Below are positions 12,128-24,738 of a DNA stretch of 64,000 bases, piece by piece. Positions within the stretch are counted from its first letter, which is position 1; each line of letters starts with the position of its first letter. Source of the stretch: Setomelanomma holmii (lineage: Eukaryota > Ascomycota > Dothideomycetes > Pleosporales > Phaeosphaeriaceae); the NCBI GenBank assembly GCA_010015745.1, contig ML978211.1, positions 149,568 to 213,567 of the forward strand. Direction: 5' to 3'. Below the pieces are notes generated by a model. The model was not told the DNA's origin. It saw only the letters and a list, made by a program, of their open reading frames with translations, and did not search any database. Made by a program: the position numbers and the translations under genes.

Positions 12128-13881
12128 ATGTCGGGCGCCACAGTGAAAGCAAAGAAGCAAGCAAACAAGAACGCCTACCGACGAGCAAAAAAGAAGGCAC
12201 AGCGTACTGTAGGTAAGCTTCCTCATCATACGATGGCTCCCCGCTAACACCTGCGCAGGATACACCTTCAGAAGCCGGCGGCGCTGCGCGTGAGGACGAA
12301 ACTCCTGCACCCGACAGCAACACCAATAACGATGCACAGGCGGTCAAGCCGATTGACTTCGACGCCGCTGACGATGTCGCGAACCCATACGACATTGACG
12401 ACCCCCTTTACGAGCAGTTCAAAGACGTTTTCGAGAAGTTCAGAGAACCCACAGAAGAAGAGGTAGCAACCAAGGACGACGAAAAGCCCGAGATCTTCTA
12501 CGACGATGATGACATACCCGACGACGAAGACGATGGGAAGCCAAAGTTGTCCAAGAAGCAAAAGAAACAAATGAACAAGTTGTCAGTTGCTCAGCTGAAG
12601 GCTTTGGTGCAGAAGCCCGAATTGGTAGAGTGGACGGATGTGTCATCGACCGACCCACAGCTGTTGATCGCGATCAAGGGCGCAAAGAACGTCATCCCTG
12701 TACCGACTCACTGGTCGCTCAAGCGCGAGTACCTGTCCTCGAAGCGTGGTATCGAGAAGCCGCCGTTCGCGCTACCGAAATTTATCCAGGAGACCGGTAT
12801 TGCCGAGATGCGCGACGCTGTTCTCGAGAAGCAAGCAGAGATGACAATGAGGCAAAAGCAGCGAGAGCGTGTACAAGGAAAACTTGGGAAGCTCGACATT
12901 GATTACTCGAAACTTTATGATGCCTTCTTCAGACGGCAAACCAAGCCCGAGCTAACGCGTTATGGCGAGGTATACTATGAGGGCAAGGAATTTGAAACGA
13001 ACTTGGTCAATCTGAAGCCTGGCGAACTGAGCGAGGAGCTGCGAGACGCACTCCAAATGATGCCGGGCCACCCGCCTCCGTGGCTTATCAACATGCAGCG
13101 CTTCGGCCCTCCACCTTCTTACCCCAACCTGCGCGTACCCGGTGTAAACGCTCCTATTCCCCCTGGCGCTGCCTGGGGATTCCAGCCTGGACAGTGGGGC
13201 AAAGCCCCTGCAGACGATCAAGGTAAGCCCTTGTTTGGCGGCGATCTTTATGGCACAAGTATTTTGGAAGAGCAACAGCAACCGACACACACTGGCGAAC
13301 CCGTTGAGCGCAGTATCTGGGGTACTTTGAGAGCCGAGGGCGAGAGTGAAGACGAGGAGAGCGATGAAGAGGAGGAGGAAGATGATGATGAAGACGAGGG
13401 AGTTGAAGATGATGTCTCTGGCATTCAGACGTCTATGACTACAGCATCTGCTATGCCGTCAGAGGTGGGCGGCATGGAGAGTATCGGCGGGGAGTTTACG
13501 CTACGGAAACAACGCAAAGGGATTGAAACAGAAGAGCCTGGCGTCCCACGAAGCGCTGGTCAGGTTATTCCCGAGAAGAATATTTCGGCGACTGGTTTCT
13601 TTGGTGGCGAGCACGCTTACGATCTCGATGCCGCGCGACGAGACACGCTTGGACAGCAGCGGAAGAGGAAGGCTGGTGAGGTGGAGCTATCGGTGGACGT
13701 GGACCAGCTGGGTGAGAATGACAAGTTGGACAAGGAGGCTTTGAGGAGGGAGTACGAGTCAAGACAAAGAGCTGAAGCAGCGGGTCAGTGGCAGAGTATT
13801 GATCAAGACGATCTGGCAGACATGATCGCAAGCGAGTCAAGGAAGAGGGCGAAGCACGATGAGAAGAGGACGCGGAGATGA
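12128..13881 (+). CDS. CUS1: Splicing factor 3B subunit 2 (U2 snRNP, Cus1/SF3b145)
   Basis: Component of the SF3b complex of the U2 snRNP, needed for branch-site recognition in the nucleus. Two exons, 12128..12208 and 12259..13881; the 50-base intron has donor GTAGGT and acceptor CGCAG, and only this pairing keeps frame. Product 567 residues. After a basic N-terminus and an acidic segment comes the very conserved DUF382 region (PELVEWTDVSSTDPQLL, then VPVPTHWSLKREYLSSKRG), followed by the PSP proline-rich domain (MMPGHPPPWLINMQRFGPPP). Then come an acidic run (about residues 385-410) and a basic tail. Longer than yeast Cus1 and shorter than human SF3B2, as usual for filamentous fungi. Confidence 0.95.
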
Positions 13882-14676
13882 GTAAATGTGGGCGTTGGAA
13901 GTGTTTTAAAGAGGTGGACCTGTACAAAAGATTCTGGATTTGAAGATCAAAAAGCTCGGGCATTGAGCTGGCGTTCTGGGCATCATGAGCCACAGGGCCA
14001 GGGGTACAGCATTGAAGCGCGGCGTTACATGCGACGGATTGTGACCTGTCGCAGATGAAGATAATAAAGCTAAAGACATCCAACATTCGAGGACACAAAT
14101 GGCAGACAGTGCAAGACTGCTAATGCATCAAGATGACAGGCGGAGAAGGAGTGCGCTTCGGCAGAGAAATCTTTTCATCAAGCGCAACAAGAATGTAATG
14201 CGTGGAGAGCGTTTACTGCAGGTGTGCAGCGAAGGAATGAATTATATGGTCGAGTGTCTATAAGAAGGCTCTGGTCGTCAAATGGAGCCAAGGGCGCTGA
14301 TCAATGGCCTACAATTGACACTGCGCAGCATAGTCTCAATTGCTGGAAAATGCCCCAGACCTGCTGCGGAAGCACGAACTCGACTCGAGCTAGCATACGA
14401 TACTGCAAGTTTGCTGTCGACAAGACATCGCGATGACAGGTCGTTCCGAGGCTGTATCGAAGTTCCATGGCTGATAGGACCTGGAGGATTCTAGCTCTCA
14501 CTGGCGGCACGTGCAGGCTTGAACATCACTTTTTATCACTAACGCGCATGGTTTCAATCACTCACAAACCGCCCGCGCCACCATCCTACAAGCTCCATAG
14601 CACTCGACATTACTTACAATATATTCATTCGTGTAGCCGAATACGCCGCGAGCACCACCCGTCTGCCATCGCAGTC
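13882..14676. other. Intergenic between CUS1 and the RS-rich gene
   Basis: About 0.8 kb, probably the CUS1 3' UTR and the promoter and leader of the next gene. A minus-strand open frame of 177 codons at 13565..14098 overlaps the CUS1 end and has no domain, so it is treated as chance. Confidence 0.5.
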
Positions 14677-16411
14677 ATGGATAGGAACCGTGAAAGGAGT
14701 AGGGATCGCGATCGAAGGTCTGTCCCGTCAAAAGTGTCTCAGAAGCATCAGAAGCACAACGCCCTCTTCTCGTGAGGGACGGCGACTTTACAGCCGCTGA
14801 TTGTATCAAACAGGGACGATAGATACTCGAACACCTACCGACCGCGCTCCCCGCGACCTCGCTCTCCTCGCGGCGACAGTTACCGTGCCGGCCGTTCTCC
14901 GCCTCCTCGTCGTGCTTCGCCACCTCGTCGCGGCCTAGCATCTGCAGATACATACACTCCCGGTGGTCGCTCCTCGCGTCCTCGAAGCCGATCGCCTGCG
15001 TTCAGAAGACGGTCACGCAGTCCGCGCCGCGACGACAACTGGCGAGCTAGACCGCGATCGCCGCCTCGTCGAGGTTATTCGCCCAGAAGGGATGACGACA
15101 GAAGCTACAGGGCGCGGTCTCCACGACGCGATGCTTACGACTCATACACTCGATCTCCTCGACCACGCGAGAGGTCTCCACCGCCTAAGGAGCGCGATGT
15201 GTCGCCAGCAAGGAGCAGGGGAATGCGCTCACCTGTGCGCTCAAGTCGATACGAAGAACCGCGCTCGCGCATCAATAGGTACGCAGTGAAGATGGGCTCT
15301 CATTATCTAACGACTAACACGAAGTAGCCCTGCGCGCCGCTACTCGCCCGCCCGTGATACTCGGGATTATCGTCGGCGCTCACCCTCGCCGAGACGCGAT
15401 CGACCGGACCCGTATACTGCAGACACTTGGAGAGCTCGTAGGTCCCCTTCGCCCGCCAAACCCACGTATACGTCCAACGATGCGTCTGGCAGGGAATCTG
15501 CAGCAACTTCGCGCAGATCGTCTCCACCTCCTATCCACCCCAGTCGAGCTGCCCTTGTAGACGACCGTTCCGCTAGAGAGGCACCGTCAGCGCCCAAGTC
15601 ACCGTACCGTGAGCGAGACAGCGATCGTGGTCGAGACTACAACCGTGACCGTGAGCGGTCACCGCCACGCCGTCGAGAGTCTCCACCAACTGGTCCTCGT
15701 GGAGACAGGGACAGAGAATTTGCTCCTCCTACTGGACCCGCTGCATCATCTTACCGAAATGGCGACAGTAGTTTCTCACGAGCCCCACCGACCGGCCCAT
15801 CCAGTCGCAGCTATCCCTCGCCTGCCATCTCACCACCAGCAGGACCCTCCAGTACTACCCCACAGCCACCAACATTTCCCCGCGGAAATAATCCCGTCCT
15901 CGCTGCGCCTACCAGGCCACGAGGAGGAGGACGTGGTGGCTTTCCCTACGAATCTGGTCGCGACTTTTCTGGCCCGCCATCGCGCCGCGGTTCATGGGGC
16001 GCCGGCCCACGAGGTGGCGGCTTCTACGGTGGCGGTGCTCCGTCTGGACCTCGCGGGTCTGGTAGCGGCCCTGCACCTTTTGCTCCGTCATTCCGCGGAT
16101 CTAGCAATTCCACGGCAACGACGTATCCTCGTACTATGCGCTTTCGCGATCATCTTGCCGACTTGCCCAAGGAAATCCCAGGAGGTCAGAAGGCTCCTGA
16201 GGTATATGATAAGAGCAAGCTTTTGAAGCTAGAAGAGGAAGCGCGGAGGCTGAGGGAGCTGATTGACAAGAAGGAGGACGAGAAACGTCAGAAGCTAAGA
16301 GAATGGGACGGGCTTGAGAGAGATGCTAAGGCTGCTCAGGTCAGAGTTGACCTTGCGGACACTTCATTGAGAGACTTGGAAGGCGAGGGCGACATCTCGA
16401 CTGCTTTCTAA
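14677..16411 (+). CDS. Arginine/serine-rich (RS) protein, likely splicing-related
   Basis: Three exons read as 14677..14771, 14814..15278 and 15328..16411, giving 547 residues. The middle 70 percent is low-complexity RS and RSPP repeats (for example RSPPRRGYSPRR), then Pro/Gly/Arg-rich sequence including RGG-like runs. The C-terminal 90 residues are a different, charged helix-forming domain (about residues 470-540: KLLKLEEEARRLRELIDKKE). RS-rich proteins of this type act in pre-mRNA splicing in the nucleus; that role is inferred, and no RRM or PWI domain is visible. The first intron is only 42 bases; a nearby donor GTCTGT at about 14719 would also keep frame, so the extreme N-terminus is uncertain. 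It lies between two nuclear RNA genes, CUS1 and RPC2. Confidence 0.72.
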
Positions 16412-17035
16412 GGAATAGCATTCAGTGTCGAAGGTCGAAAGTTGGAGCTAGGCAGAACGTTGCGAAGCAGGAATTTGCCCTTGGAGTAGGCTTTTGTCTA
16501 TGATATGCCCAAGGTGCCCGGGAGATTTGCATTGCATCTAGAGCGTAAGTTTGGATTCAAAGGCGGCATAGTGTCTGGCGTTGGTGGTAAGCGGATTGAA
16601 GGCATGCATACATTTGGTAGCATTCGATAGATTCAAAGAAATAATCCTTTTCAATCTTGCAGGAGTCTTTATTGACGTTCCCTATACGTTTCACGACGTG
16701 ATCATATCAGACCGAAGTGTCCAATTAGCTATGTGAGATGATGGAGTCATGCTGTCCCTGACCATGAATTGTCGATGAGTTTACTGTTGCGGACTACCGA
16801 TTGGCTGTCTTCAACGTTCCCTGTTTCATTCGTTCCCCACCTTACGAAGTAGCTTTGACTCGCCGAAACTTTTCGAGCTCACAACTTCTCGACGCGCCAC
16901 ACCTTGACTTACCTTCTTGTGGTTGCAGACATGGCGGGCAGAAAGGCAAGACTGATCATTCTTGCGCGGCGCCCATGGCTAACCTGAGAGTAGGAGGGCG
17001 CAAAGCCAAAACCGAAAGCTCCTCCGCGAGGGGCG
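16412..17035. other. Intergenic, promoter side of RPC2
   Basis: About 0.6 kb. An ATG at 16931 opens a short frame that ends after 18 codons; it is not joined to RPC2 by any convincing intron, so it may be a short upstream open frame in the RPC2 leader. Confidence 0.45.
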
Positions 17036-20000
17036 ATGGCGAAAGTGCAACCACAAGCTGCCGCGCCGACAGCAGTACCGAAAGTAGACAATGAACCTGT
17101 GCCTATGGAAGTGGACGGCGGTGCTGTGCAGGCTTCAAGTGTAGCCCCCGACGACGGACCAGACCTTAACCCACAAGCCTCAACTGCGCCTGAGCAGTCG
17201 CGGAAACGAAAAGCACCGCTCACTCACGCCAAAGACGAGTTCGCTGCCCTGCTCGAGCCATTCTACTACGGCAAGCACCTGACGGACCCAATCGACACTG
17301 CGCGCGACAAGTGGAATCTACTACCAGCGTTTCTAAAGACAAAGGGATTGGTCAAGCAACATGTGGACTCGTACAACCACTTTGTGGATGTGGAGCTCAA
17401 GAAGATTATCAAGGCGAATCGATTCGTGCGCAGCGACTTCGACCCCAAGTTCCTTCTCGAGTACGCAGACATCCGCGTTTTGTCGCCAAATCGCCAGGAG
17501 GAAGACGACCTCGATCACCACCGCAGCACGATTACGCCGAACGAATGTCGCTTACGAGACATGACATATGCTGCGCCGATAGTGGTGGACATTGTATATA
17601 CTAGAGGTAGCGCAAAGGTCAAGCGTACAGGCATCAAGATTGGCAGGATGCCGGTTATGCTGAAGAGCAACAAGTGCGTGCTGGCTGGCAAGAATGATCG
17701 CGAGATGTCGGTCATGGATGAGTGTCCGCTGGACCCAGGAGGCTACTTCATCACAAGAGGACAAGAGAAGGTCATCTTGGTGCAAGAGCAGCTGAACAAG
17801 AATCGAGTCATTGTCGAGAGCGCAAAGGGCATCATGCAGGCTAGCGTTACGAGTTCGACGCACGAACGAAGAACGAAGACTTACGTCATTCAGAAGAAGG
17901 GTCTCATGTTCTTGCGGCACAACACGTTGTCAGAGGAGGTCCCTATTGTTTTCGTATTCAAGGCGCTAGGTGTCCATTCGGACAAAGAAATTCTGCTCAT
18001 GGTGGCCGGCGACGACAGTGCGTATCAAGACAGCTTTGCAATCAATTTCGAGGCATGTGCAAGAGAAGGAATACATACGCAAGAGAAGGCACTCGAGTAC
18101 ATCGGTCATCGCGTGAGGTTGGTCAAGAAGCCGCTTGGCACGTCGCGGATGCGGAATTATCATCTGGAGGCTATCGAGTGTTTGGCGAACGTCGTGCTTC
18201 CCCACGTGCCTGTCGACGGCACAAACTACCGACCTAAGGCCCTCTATGTCGCTCTCATGGCTCGAAGGGTGCTCATGGCCATGCAAGATCCTAAGCTAGT
18301 GGACGATCGCGATTATGTCGGTAATAAACGTCTCGAGTTGTCCGGCCAAATGCTATCACTGTTGTTCGAGGATCATTTCAAGCGCTTCAACCACGACTTC
18401 AAGCTGAGCATAGACAAAGTCCTGAAGAAGCAAAACCGAGCGCAGGAATTTGACGCCTTCTCACACTTTAGCGTACACAAGAACCACATCACCATGGGCA
18501 TTGAGCGCGCTATCGCGACGGGCAATTGGAGCTTGAAGCGTTTCAAGATGGACCGAGCCGGAGTTACACACGTACTAAGCAGACTCAGCTACATTGCTGC
18601 GCTAGGAATGATGACCAGAATCAGTTCGCAGTTCGAAAAGACGCGAAAGGTGTCTGGTCCGCGTGCGCTGCAGCCATCACAATTTGGTATGCTGTGCACG
18701 TCTGATACTCCCGAAGGTGAAGCGTGTGGTCTAGTCAAGAATTTGGCCTTGATGACACACATCACTACCGAGGACGACGAGGATCCGGTTCGAAAGATCA
18801 TCTTTCTGCTAGGCGCAGAGGATATATGCTCGCAGACTGGAGAGGAGATTCATGCTGAAGGTGTCTACAGCGTATGCTTGAATGGCACGCCCATTGCCGT
18901 CACAGACACACCGAAGCGGTTCCTCAACAGCTTCAGGAAATTACGCCGGATGGGTCGCATATCCGAATTCACCAGCATCCACATCAACCACGATTTCTGC
19001 GAAGTACATGTCGCGACAGATGAAGGTCGCATTTGTCGACCGATGATCATCGTAGAGAATCAGCGTTCGAAAGTCACAGCTCGATACTTGAAAGCCCTAC
19101 GCAAAGGAACGTTGGAGTTCGAGGACTTTCTCACACGAGGTCTCGTAGAATATCTCGACACAAACGAGGAAAATGACACGAATATCGCTCTTTCAGAGAA
19201 GGACATCAATGTACACACTACACATCTCGAGATCGAACCTTTCACCATCCTCGGCGCCGTCGCTGGTCTCATTCCCTACCCGCATCACAATCAGTCACCG
19301 CGTAACACTTACCAATGCGCTATGGGTAAGCAAGCTATTGGCGCGATCGCCTACAACCAGTTCAGTCGCATCGACACCCTGCTCTATCTCATGGTCTATC
19401 CTCAACAGCCCATGGTCAAGACTCGCACTATTGAGCTCACCAAGTATGACAAGCTGCCTGCTGGCCAGAATGCGACAGTTGCTGTTATGTCATACTCTGG
19501 CTACGATATTGAGGACGCACTTATTCTCAACAAAGCGTCCTGCGACCGCGGCTTCGGACGATGTCAAGTCATGAAGAAGGTGTCGCATGCTCTCAAAACA
19601 TATGCCAACGGTACCTCAGACCGTATCAACGCCGGCGCCCTCAAAGTCGAAGAACCCACCCACCAAGCTATCGGCCAAGACGGTATCGCACAGGTCGGCG
19701 CTCGCGTCAACCAAAGCGACGCCTTCCTCCTCAAAAGCATACCCCAAGACACTGCCGGCCCGCCCTCCAACATCTACAAAGACAAGCACGAAAAATACAA
19801 GCTCCCCGACTGCGCCTACATTGACAAAGTCTGCATCACCGAAAACGAAGCCGGCACAACCCTCATCAAGCTCCTCACCCGCCAAACCCGCCGCCCCGAA
19901 CTGGGCGACAAATTCTCCTCACGCCACGGTCAAAAAGGCACCACAGGCCTCATCGTCAACCAAGAAGACATGCCCTTCAACGACCAAGGAATCTCCCCAG

Positions 20001-20687
20001 ACATCATCATGAACCCGCACGGTTTCCCGTCACGCATGACCGTCGGCAAAATGATGGAACTCCTCTCCGGCAAAGCAGGCGTGCTCAACGGCACGCTCGA
20101 ATACGGGACCGCGTTCGGCGGGTCGAAAGTCGAAGACATGGGCGACATACTCGTCCAAAACGGCTTCTCGTACACGGGCAAAGATTACCTAACGAGCGGG
20201 ATTACGGGCGAAGCGCATCAGTTTTATACATTCTTTGGTCCGATATATTACCAGAAATTGAAACACATGGTCCAGGATAAAATGCACGCTCGAGCGCGTG
20301 GACCGAGGGCGATTCTGACGCGTCAACCGACGGAAGGAAGGGCGAGGGATGGTGGGTTGAGGTTGGGTGAGATGGAGCGCGATTGCCTGATTGCGTATGG
20401 GGCGAGTCAGTTGTTGCTTGAGCGCTTGATGATAAGTAGTGATGCGCATGATGTGGATGTTTGTGAGAAATGTAAGTCGAGCGTAAGCCCTTCTGTTTAC
20501 TTTTATGCTAATACATGGGATAGGCGGACAGATGGGATATTCGGGTTACTGCAAGCTGTGCGAGTCGGAGAAAGCTGTGAGAAGGATTACGATGCCGTAT
20601 GCGGCGAAACTGCTGATTCAGGAGCTGGGGAGTATGAATGTCAAGGTTACGATTGGGTTGGAGGATGAGTTTCCGCGCGAGACATGA
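17036..20687 (+). CDS. RPC2: RNA polymerase III second-largest subunit (RPC2)
   Basis: Beta-like catalytic subunit of nuclear RNA polymerase III (yeast Ret1/Rpc128), which makes tRNA and 5S rRNA. Two exons, 17036..20471 and 20524..20687; the 52-base intron falls inside the zinc site and joins T to GC. Product 1199 residues. Visible marks: SRKRK basic stretch, the beta-subunit lobes with GYFITRGQEKVILVQEQ, the hybrid-binding block YSGYDIEDALILNKAS, the RHGQKGT motif, and the C-terminal zinc site C1143-x2-C1146-x8-C1155-x2-C1158 (VCEKC then GYSGYCKLC). The short spacing and the tail RRITMPYAAKLLIQEL are as in Pol III rather than Pol II subunits. Without splicing the frame would run on briefly and lose the zinc ribbon. 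Confidence 0.95.
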
Positions 20688-20882
20688 AGGGTTGGGGGAA
20701 AGTTTATGCATCACTGGCGCTACAGTGGGATTGCATAGCGAGGCGTATGTGGGTGGTTATCTTGATTTTTGAATGCATGCATGGCGGTGACGCCAGCGGG
20801 TATCACAGTGAATCTATCTACTTCTTGCCATCTCGTCCGTCCACCTCTCAACAATCTCTTCATCCTCGACCAGCCCTCTTGC

Positions 20883-21359
20883 TCATTTCGGCCGCCCCTT
20901 AGTCGACCTCCGACTCCAAGTCCTCAGCCAGCTCAGCAATTCGCGACTTGGCCGTTCTGAAAGCTGCCAAAACCATGGCCCGAGGGCGAATATTAATGCG
21001 ATACTGTTGGCAGGTTCGAACTGTCGTGCTATCTGCAGCCACAGTTCCACAGGCATCCTTGCCGCGGCCGATGGGTGGTTTACTCTGATGGCCGGGATGT
21101 GTACTTCGCGTATAATACGATCCAGGATGGTGGGTGTCAGCTCGGGTACTAATCTATGGCGCAGAAGAGTCGGATAGATGACTAGAGCGAGGTTCATAAA
21201 ATGCTCGAGGCCGACATGTTCGTAAAGCATGAGCAACAGCTCGGCGGGTAGACCGTCGAAAGGCGAACATCGGCGTGGAGGTCCGGGAGGTAGCGGAGGC
21301 TGTGGAGTCGGCGGCGGGGGTGGTGGAGGTGAAGGTGGTGGCGCTCCAGGAGCGGACAT
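20883..21359 (-). CDS. F-box-like hypothetical protein
   Basis: Single-exon gene of 158 residues. A proline-rich N-terminus (about residues 6-28) precedes FDGLPAELLLMLYEHVGLEHF, which looks like an F-box. A second similar unit, MPVELWLQIARQFEP, follows near residue 102. F-box proteins recruit substrates to SCF ubiquitin ligases; that role is inferred. The C-terminus can be read two ways: straight through to RRSTKGRPK, or with a 41-base GT-AG interval removed, giving a tail ending AELAEDLESEVD. Straight reading is preferred because WFWQLSERP continues the pattern of the domain. The gene ends about 200 bases from the RPC2 end, tail to tail. Confidence 0.6.
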   Translation of the reverse strand: MSAPGAPPPSPPPPPPPTPQPPLPPGPPRRCSPFDGLPAELLLMLYEHVGLEHFMNLALVIYPTLLRHRLVPELTPTILDRIIREVHIPAIRVNHPSAAARMPVELWLQIARQFEPANSIALIFALGPWFWQLSERPSRELLSWLRTWSRRSTKGRPK

Positions 21360-21411
21360 GTTGAATCAAGCCGCAAGCGAGTGTGCTAAAGTCACACAGT
21401 AATGAGTTCCG

Positions 21412-22253
21412 TCAGTCAGTATGCGGCTTGGCAGGAGGCTCTGCAACGGTATAGAGCAGCCAGCGGTAGATGTATCCAGAGAGAAACCAAGCTCCTACAG
21501 CAACAGCTGTCAAGTATATAGCAAACAAGCCTAGCGATTGTGGTAGAATGTTCAGAACGCATGGATCGAGAACTGGCAAGTGATTAGTCTGAGTCCTTTG
21601 CAGCTTGTTCCATGACATACTGATATCCACATCAACGAGCTCAGGATGTTCCATCAACGTGCGATTGGTCGAGTAGTAGGACGCTGCAGCCTGTATGCGC
21701 AGGAACAGTACCGAGTGAGCCGCCGGTGGAGTGACGTTATCGTGAGCGCCGAGGAATCCGTCGTCCTTCTCGTGGAGCTGTTCGCTGTAGTATGCGAGTG
21801 ATGATATTAGGTCCGGAGTATCGAACACGTCTTGGACTAAGTAGGTGTCGAGCCAGAAGTCTGTGGGTTGCTGAAGGATGTGAGCGATTGTTCACATCGA
21901 GGACAATCACGAGGCAGCAATCGCCACGCGAGACGTTCAAGAGGTAAGGGTGATAGACTCACGGTGGCGGGCCAGCAAATGCGGACTTCGTACCTCCTCC
22001 CCTCCTCCAGGTCTTGCAGAAGGTACCACGACTCAAGACCGCGGGGCGCCGACTTGGAGGAAAACCGCACGGGAAGCTGCGTAGGCAAGATGGTATGCGA
22101 GGGTGACAGCACGTGCAGACGGAGGTCGTCTAAGCTGGGTCGGACATTGGGAAGGAATACAGGGCTGGGACCGAGAAAGATGGTCTTCTCGACGTTGGCC
22201 TTCACCGTCCAGACTTGTGTGACGATGCAGAGCAGGCCAGCCAGGACGCGCAT
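21412..22253 (-). CDS. Secretory-pathway membrane protein, Pga1-like candidate
   Basis: Three exons on the minus strand: 21963..22253, 21621..21870 and 21412..21572. The introns are 92 bases (GTGAGT...TTCAG) and 48 bases (GTATGT, branch ACTAATC, acceptor GCCAG), and all joins keep frame; 233 residues. It has an N-terminal signal-like segment (MRVLAGLLCIVTQVW), a lumenal domain with ESWYLLQDLEEGRRYEVRIC, and one C-terminal membrane helix (FAIYLTAVAVGAWFLSGYI). This layout matches the fungal Pga1-type ER proteins that partner the GPI mannosyltransferase Gpi18, but the match is from memory of the family pattern and is not certain. It diverges from alpha-tubulin across a 337-base shared promoter. 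Confidence 0.72.
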
Positions 22254-22590
22254 GTTTGGCGTGCAGCGGTGGTAGCCGGTGAAGGATCAGGTGAAAGCAG
22301 CGTCATTCTCACGTGGGCCAGGATGATCCCATTGGGCAATTGGAGCGTCTGTTTGTTCCGTTCCTTGGTGGTTGTGATGTCGTCGTACTTGGTGGTAGGC
22401 AGCTGCGTTCGAGCATTCGAGCTGTGGCACGGACCTCGCGCTTGCCTTAGCGCAAAAGTTCGTCAAAACATGTCCCCGCGACTACAAGTCAACATCCGCT
22501 CCACCACACCCGTAGCACCACCACCACTGCGACCCCGACACCCAGCGCCCATTCAGATACCCCAATTTCTACTCTTCTAGTCCCGCAGCC
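22254..22590. promoter_or_regulatory. Shared divergent promoter
   Basis: The 337 bases between the start codons of the Pga1-like gene (minus) and alpha-tubulin (plus) must hold both core promoters and both leaders. The tubulin side is rich in pyrimidine and CACC runs just before its ATG, as is common for highly expressed fungal genes. No specific factor site is claimed. Confidence 0.5.
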
Positions 22591-24248
22591 ATGAGAGAAG
22601 TCATCTCCCTCAACGGTATGTCACGCTTGCCCACGCCGAGGTGTCCTGACCGCCTTTGGTGGGCCATCCCTGTATATTTGTTGATACTGACTTTGTACGC
22701 GTCTAGTCGGCCAGGCCGGTTGCCAGATCGCCAACTCGTGCTGGGAGGTACGTGACGCCCCAAGACAGGCTCTGCACCCCTCCAATCCGCTCGCAAAGCA
22801 AATAGGAGGGGGCAATAGCAGGTGCCTGACCGCCTGTGCGCGAATTTACTAACACGGCCCACAGCTCTACTGCCTCGAGCACGGTATCCAGCCTGACGGC
22901 TATTTGACTGAGGAGCGCAAGGCCAAGGACGACGACCATGGTTTCAGCACCTTCTTCTCCGAGACTGGTGCGTCGAAACGATATCTCGACATCTCCACAC
23001 ACCGCTAATACCCCACAGGCCAGGGCAAGTACGTGCCGCGAACCATCTATGCCGATTTGGAGCCCAACGTCGTCGACGAGGTCCGCACCGGCCCCTACCG
23101 CTCCCTCTTCCACCCCGAGCACATGATCACCGGCAAGGAGGATGCCTCAAACAACTATGCCCGTGGTCACTACACAGTGGGCAAGGAGCTCATTGACCAG
23201 GTCCTCGACAAGGTCCGCCGCGTTGCCGACAACTGCTCGGGTCTGCAAGGTTTCCTCGTTTTCCACTCCTTCGGCGGTGGAACCGGTTCCGGATTCGGTG
23301 CTCTGTTGATGGAGCGTCTGTCCGTCGACTATGGCAAGAAGTGCAAGCTCGAGTTCTGTGTCTACCCTGCACCGCAGGTCGCCACCTCGGTCGTCGAGCC
23401 GTACAACTCAATCCTCACCACACACACCACCCTCGAACACTCTGACTGCTCCTTCATGGTCGACAACGAGGCCATCTATGACATCTGCCGAAGGAATCTT
23501 GGCATTGAGCGCCCCAACTACGAGAACCTGAATCGTCTCATTGCTCAGGGTACGACTTCCGGTCCAATCGTGCACATGCTTGCTGACAAATGTAGTCGTC
23601 TCTTCCATCACTGCCTCGCTTCGATTTGACGGATCCCTGAACGTCGACCTGAACGAGTTTCAGACCAACTTGGTCCCCTACCCCCGTATCCACTTCCCTC
23701 TCGTCGCTTATGCGCCCGTTGTGTCGGCCGCCAAGGCAGCCCACGAGGCCAACTCGGTCATGGAAATCACCAACGCCTGCTTCGAGCCCAACAACCAGAT
23801 GGTCAAGTGCGATCCTCGCAATGGAAAGTACATGGCTACCTGCCTGCTGTACCGTGGTGACGTCGTCCCCAAGGACACCCACGCCGCCATTGCTCACCTC
23901 AAGACGAAGCGCACTGTGCAATTCGTCGACTGGTGCCCTACCGGCTTCAAGATTGGTATCTGCTACCAGCCACCCCAGAACGTCCCCAACGGTGATCTCG
24001 CCTCCGTCAACCGTGCCGTGTGCATGCTGTCCAACACCACCGCCATTAGTGAGGCCTGGTCTGCCCTGTCGCACAAGTTCGACCTCATGTACTCCAAGCG
24101 TGCTTTCGTCCATTGGTATGTCGGTGAGGGTATGGAGGAGGGTGAATTCTCCGAGGCTCGCGAAGATCTCGCTGCCCTGGAGCGCGACTACGAGGAGGTG
24201 GCTGCCGATAGTCTCGGCGATGAGGAGGGTGTTGAGGCTGAGTACTAG
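22591..24248 (+). CDS. TUB1: Alpha-tubulin
   Basis: Alpha subunit of the microtubule heterodimer. Five exons: 22591..22615, 22707..22747, 22865..22967, 23019..23549 and 23596..24248; all introns are GT-AG and phases agree. Product 450 residues, the usual length. The start MREVISLNVGQAGCQIAN identifies alpha (beta begins MREIVH). The GTP-binding GGGTGSG loop is near residues 142-148, and the alpha-specific catalytic block GEGMEEGEFSEAREDLAALE precedes an acidic tail ending in a C-terminal tyrosine (EAEY). The first exon codes for only eight residues and a third of a codon, so short-exon prediction matters here. The end faces sepB tail to tail. Confidence 0.97.
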
Positions 24249-24738
24249 ACGTCTTTTGTGCTGTGCACGTTGGCGTGGGGAAAAGCAGATCGGATCAGCA
24301 TTGTTGATTGGTGTGTTCTTGTTCGAAGCTACGCTTTTGATGGGGACATGTATCTCTTGGCGATAATGAGCGATGGAGTTTTGGGACGGATTGCCGTGCG
24401 TTCTATGTTACTACACTTTAGTAATAGCCTATAAATTGACTTGAGGCTTGTATTCACACTTGATATCTACTTCCCAGATGACTGTGAATATGATGGTTGC
24501 TAATCTTAGGACACAAGAATCGATGACGACTGATACAAAATTGACTTCAACCACGTCTCGGGGTGGACGTATGCAAAACCTGAAAACGGAAGCGCCGTAG
24601 GAAAACCCTGATCAAGTAAGAAGAGACAAAAACAGTTTCCGATATCCAAAACGCTATGCTACCCAACATGCAAACATCATTACATCCATCAACCTTGCCT
24701 TGACTCATGACCAACCTTTCCACCTAGAGCCCACTCAC
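24249..24738. other. Convergent intergenic region
   Basis: About 0.5 kb between the ends of alpha-tubulin and sepB; it should contain both 3' UTRs. No gene is seen. Confidence 0.55.

Noticed and set aside
15609..16226. Plus-strand open frame of 205 codons rich in His/Leu/Pro
   Set aside because: Out-of-frame reading of the repetitive RS-rich gene; the RS frame continues to a conserved-looking C-terminal domain.
16931..16987. Upstream ATG as the true start of RPC2
   Set aside because: The frame stops after 18 codons and no GT-AG pair links it to the conserved part; the ATG at 17036 is sufficient.
23538..24113. Minus-strand open frame of 191 codons
   Set aside because: Antisense of the last exon of alpha-tubulin.
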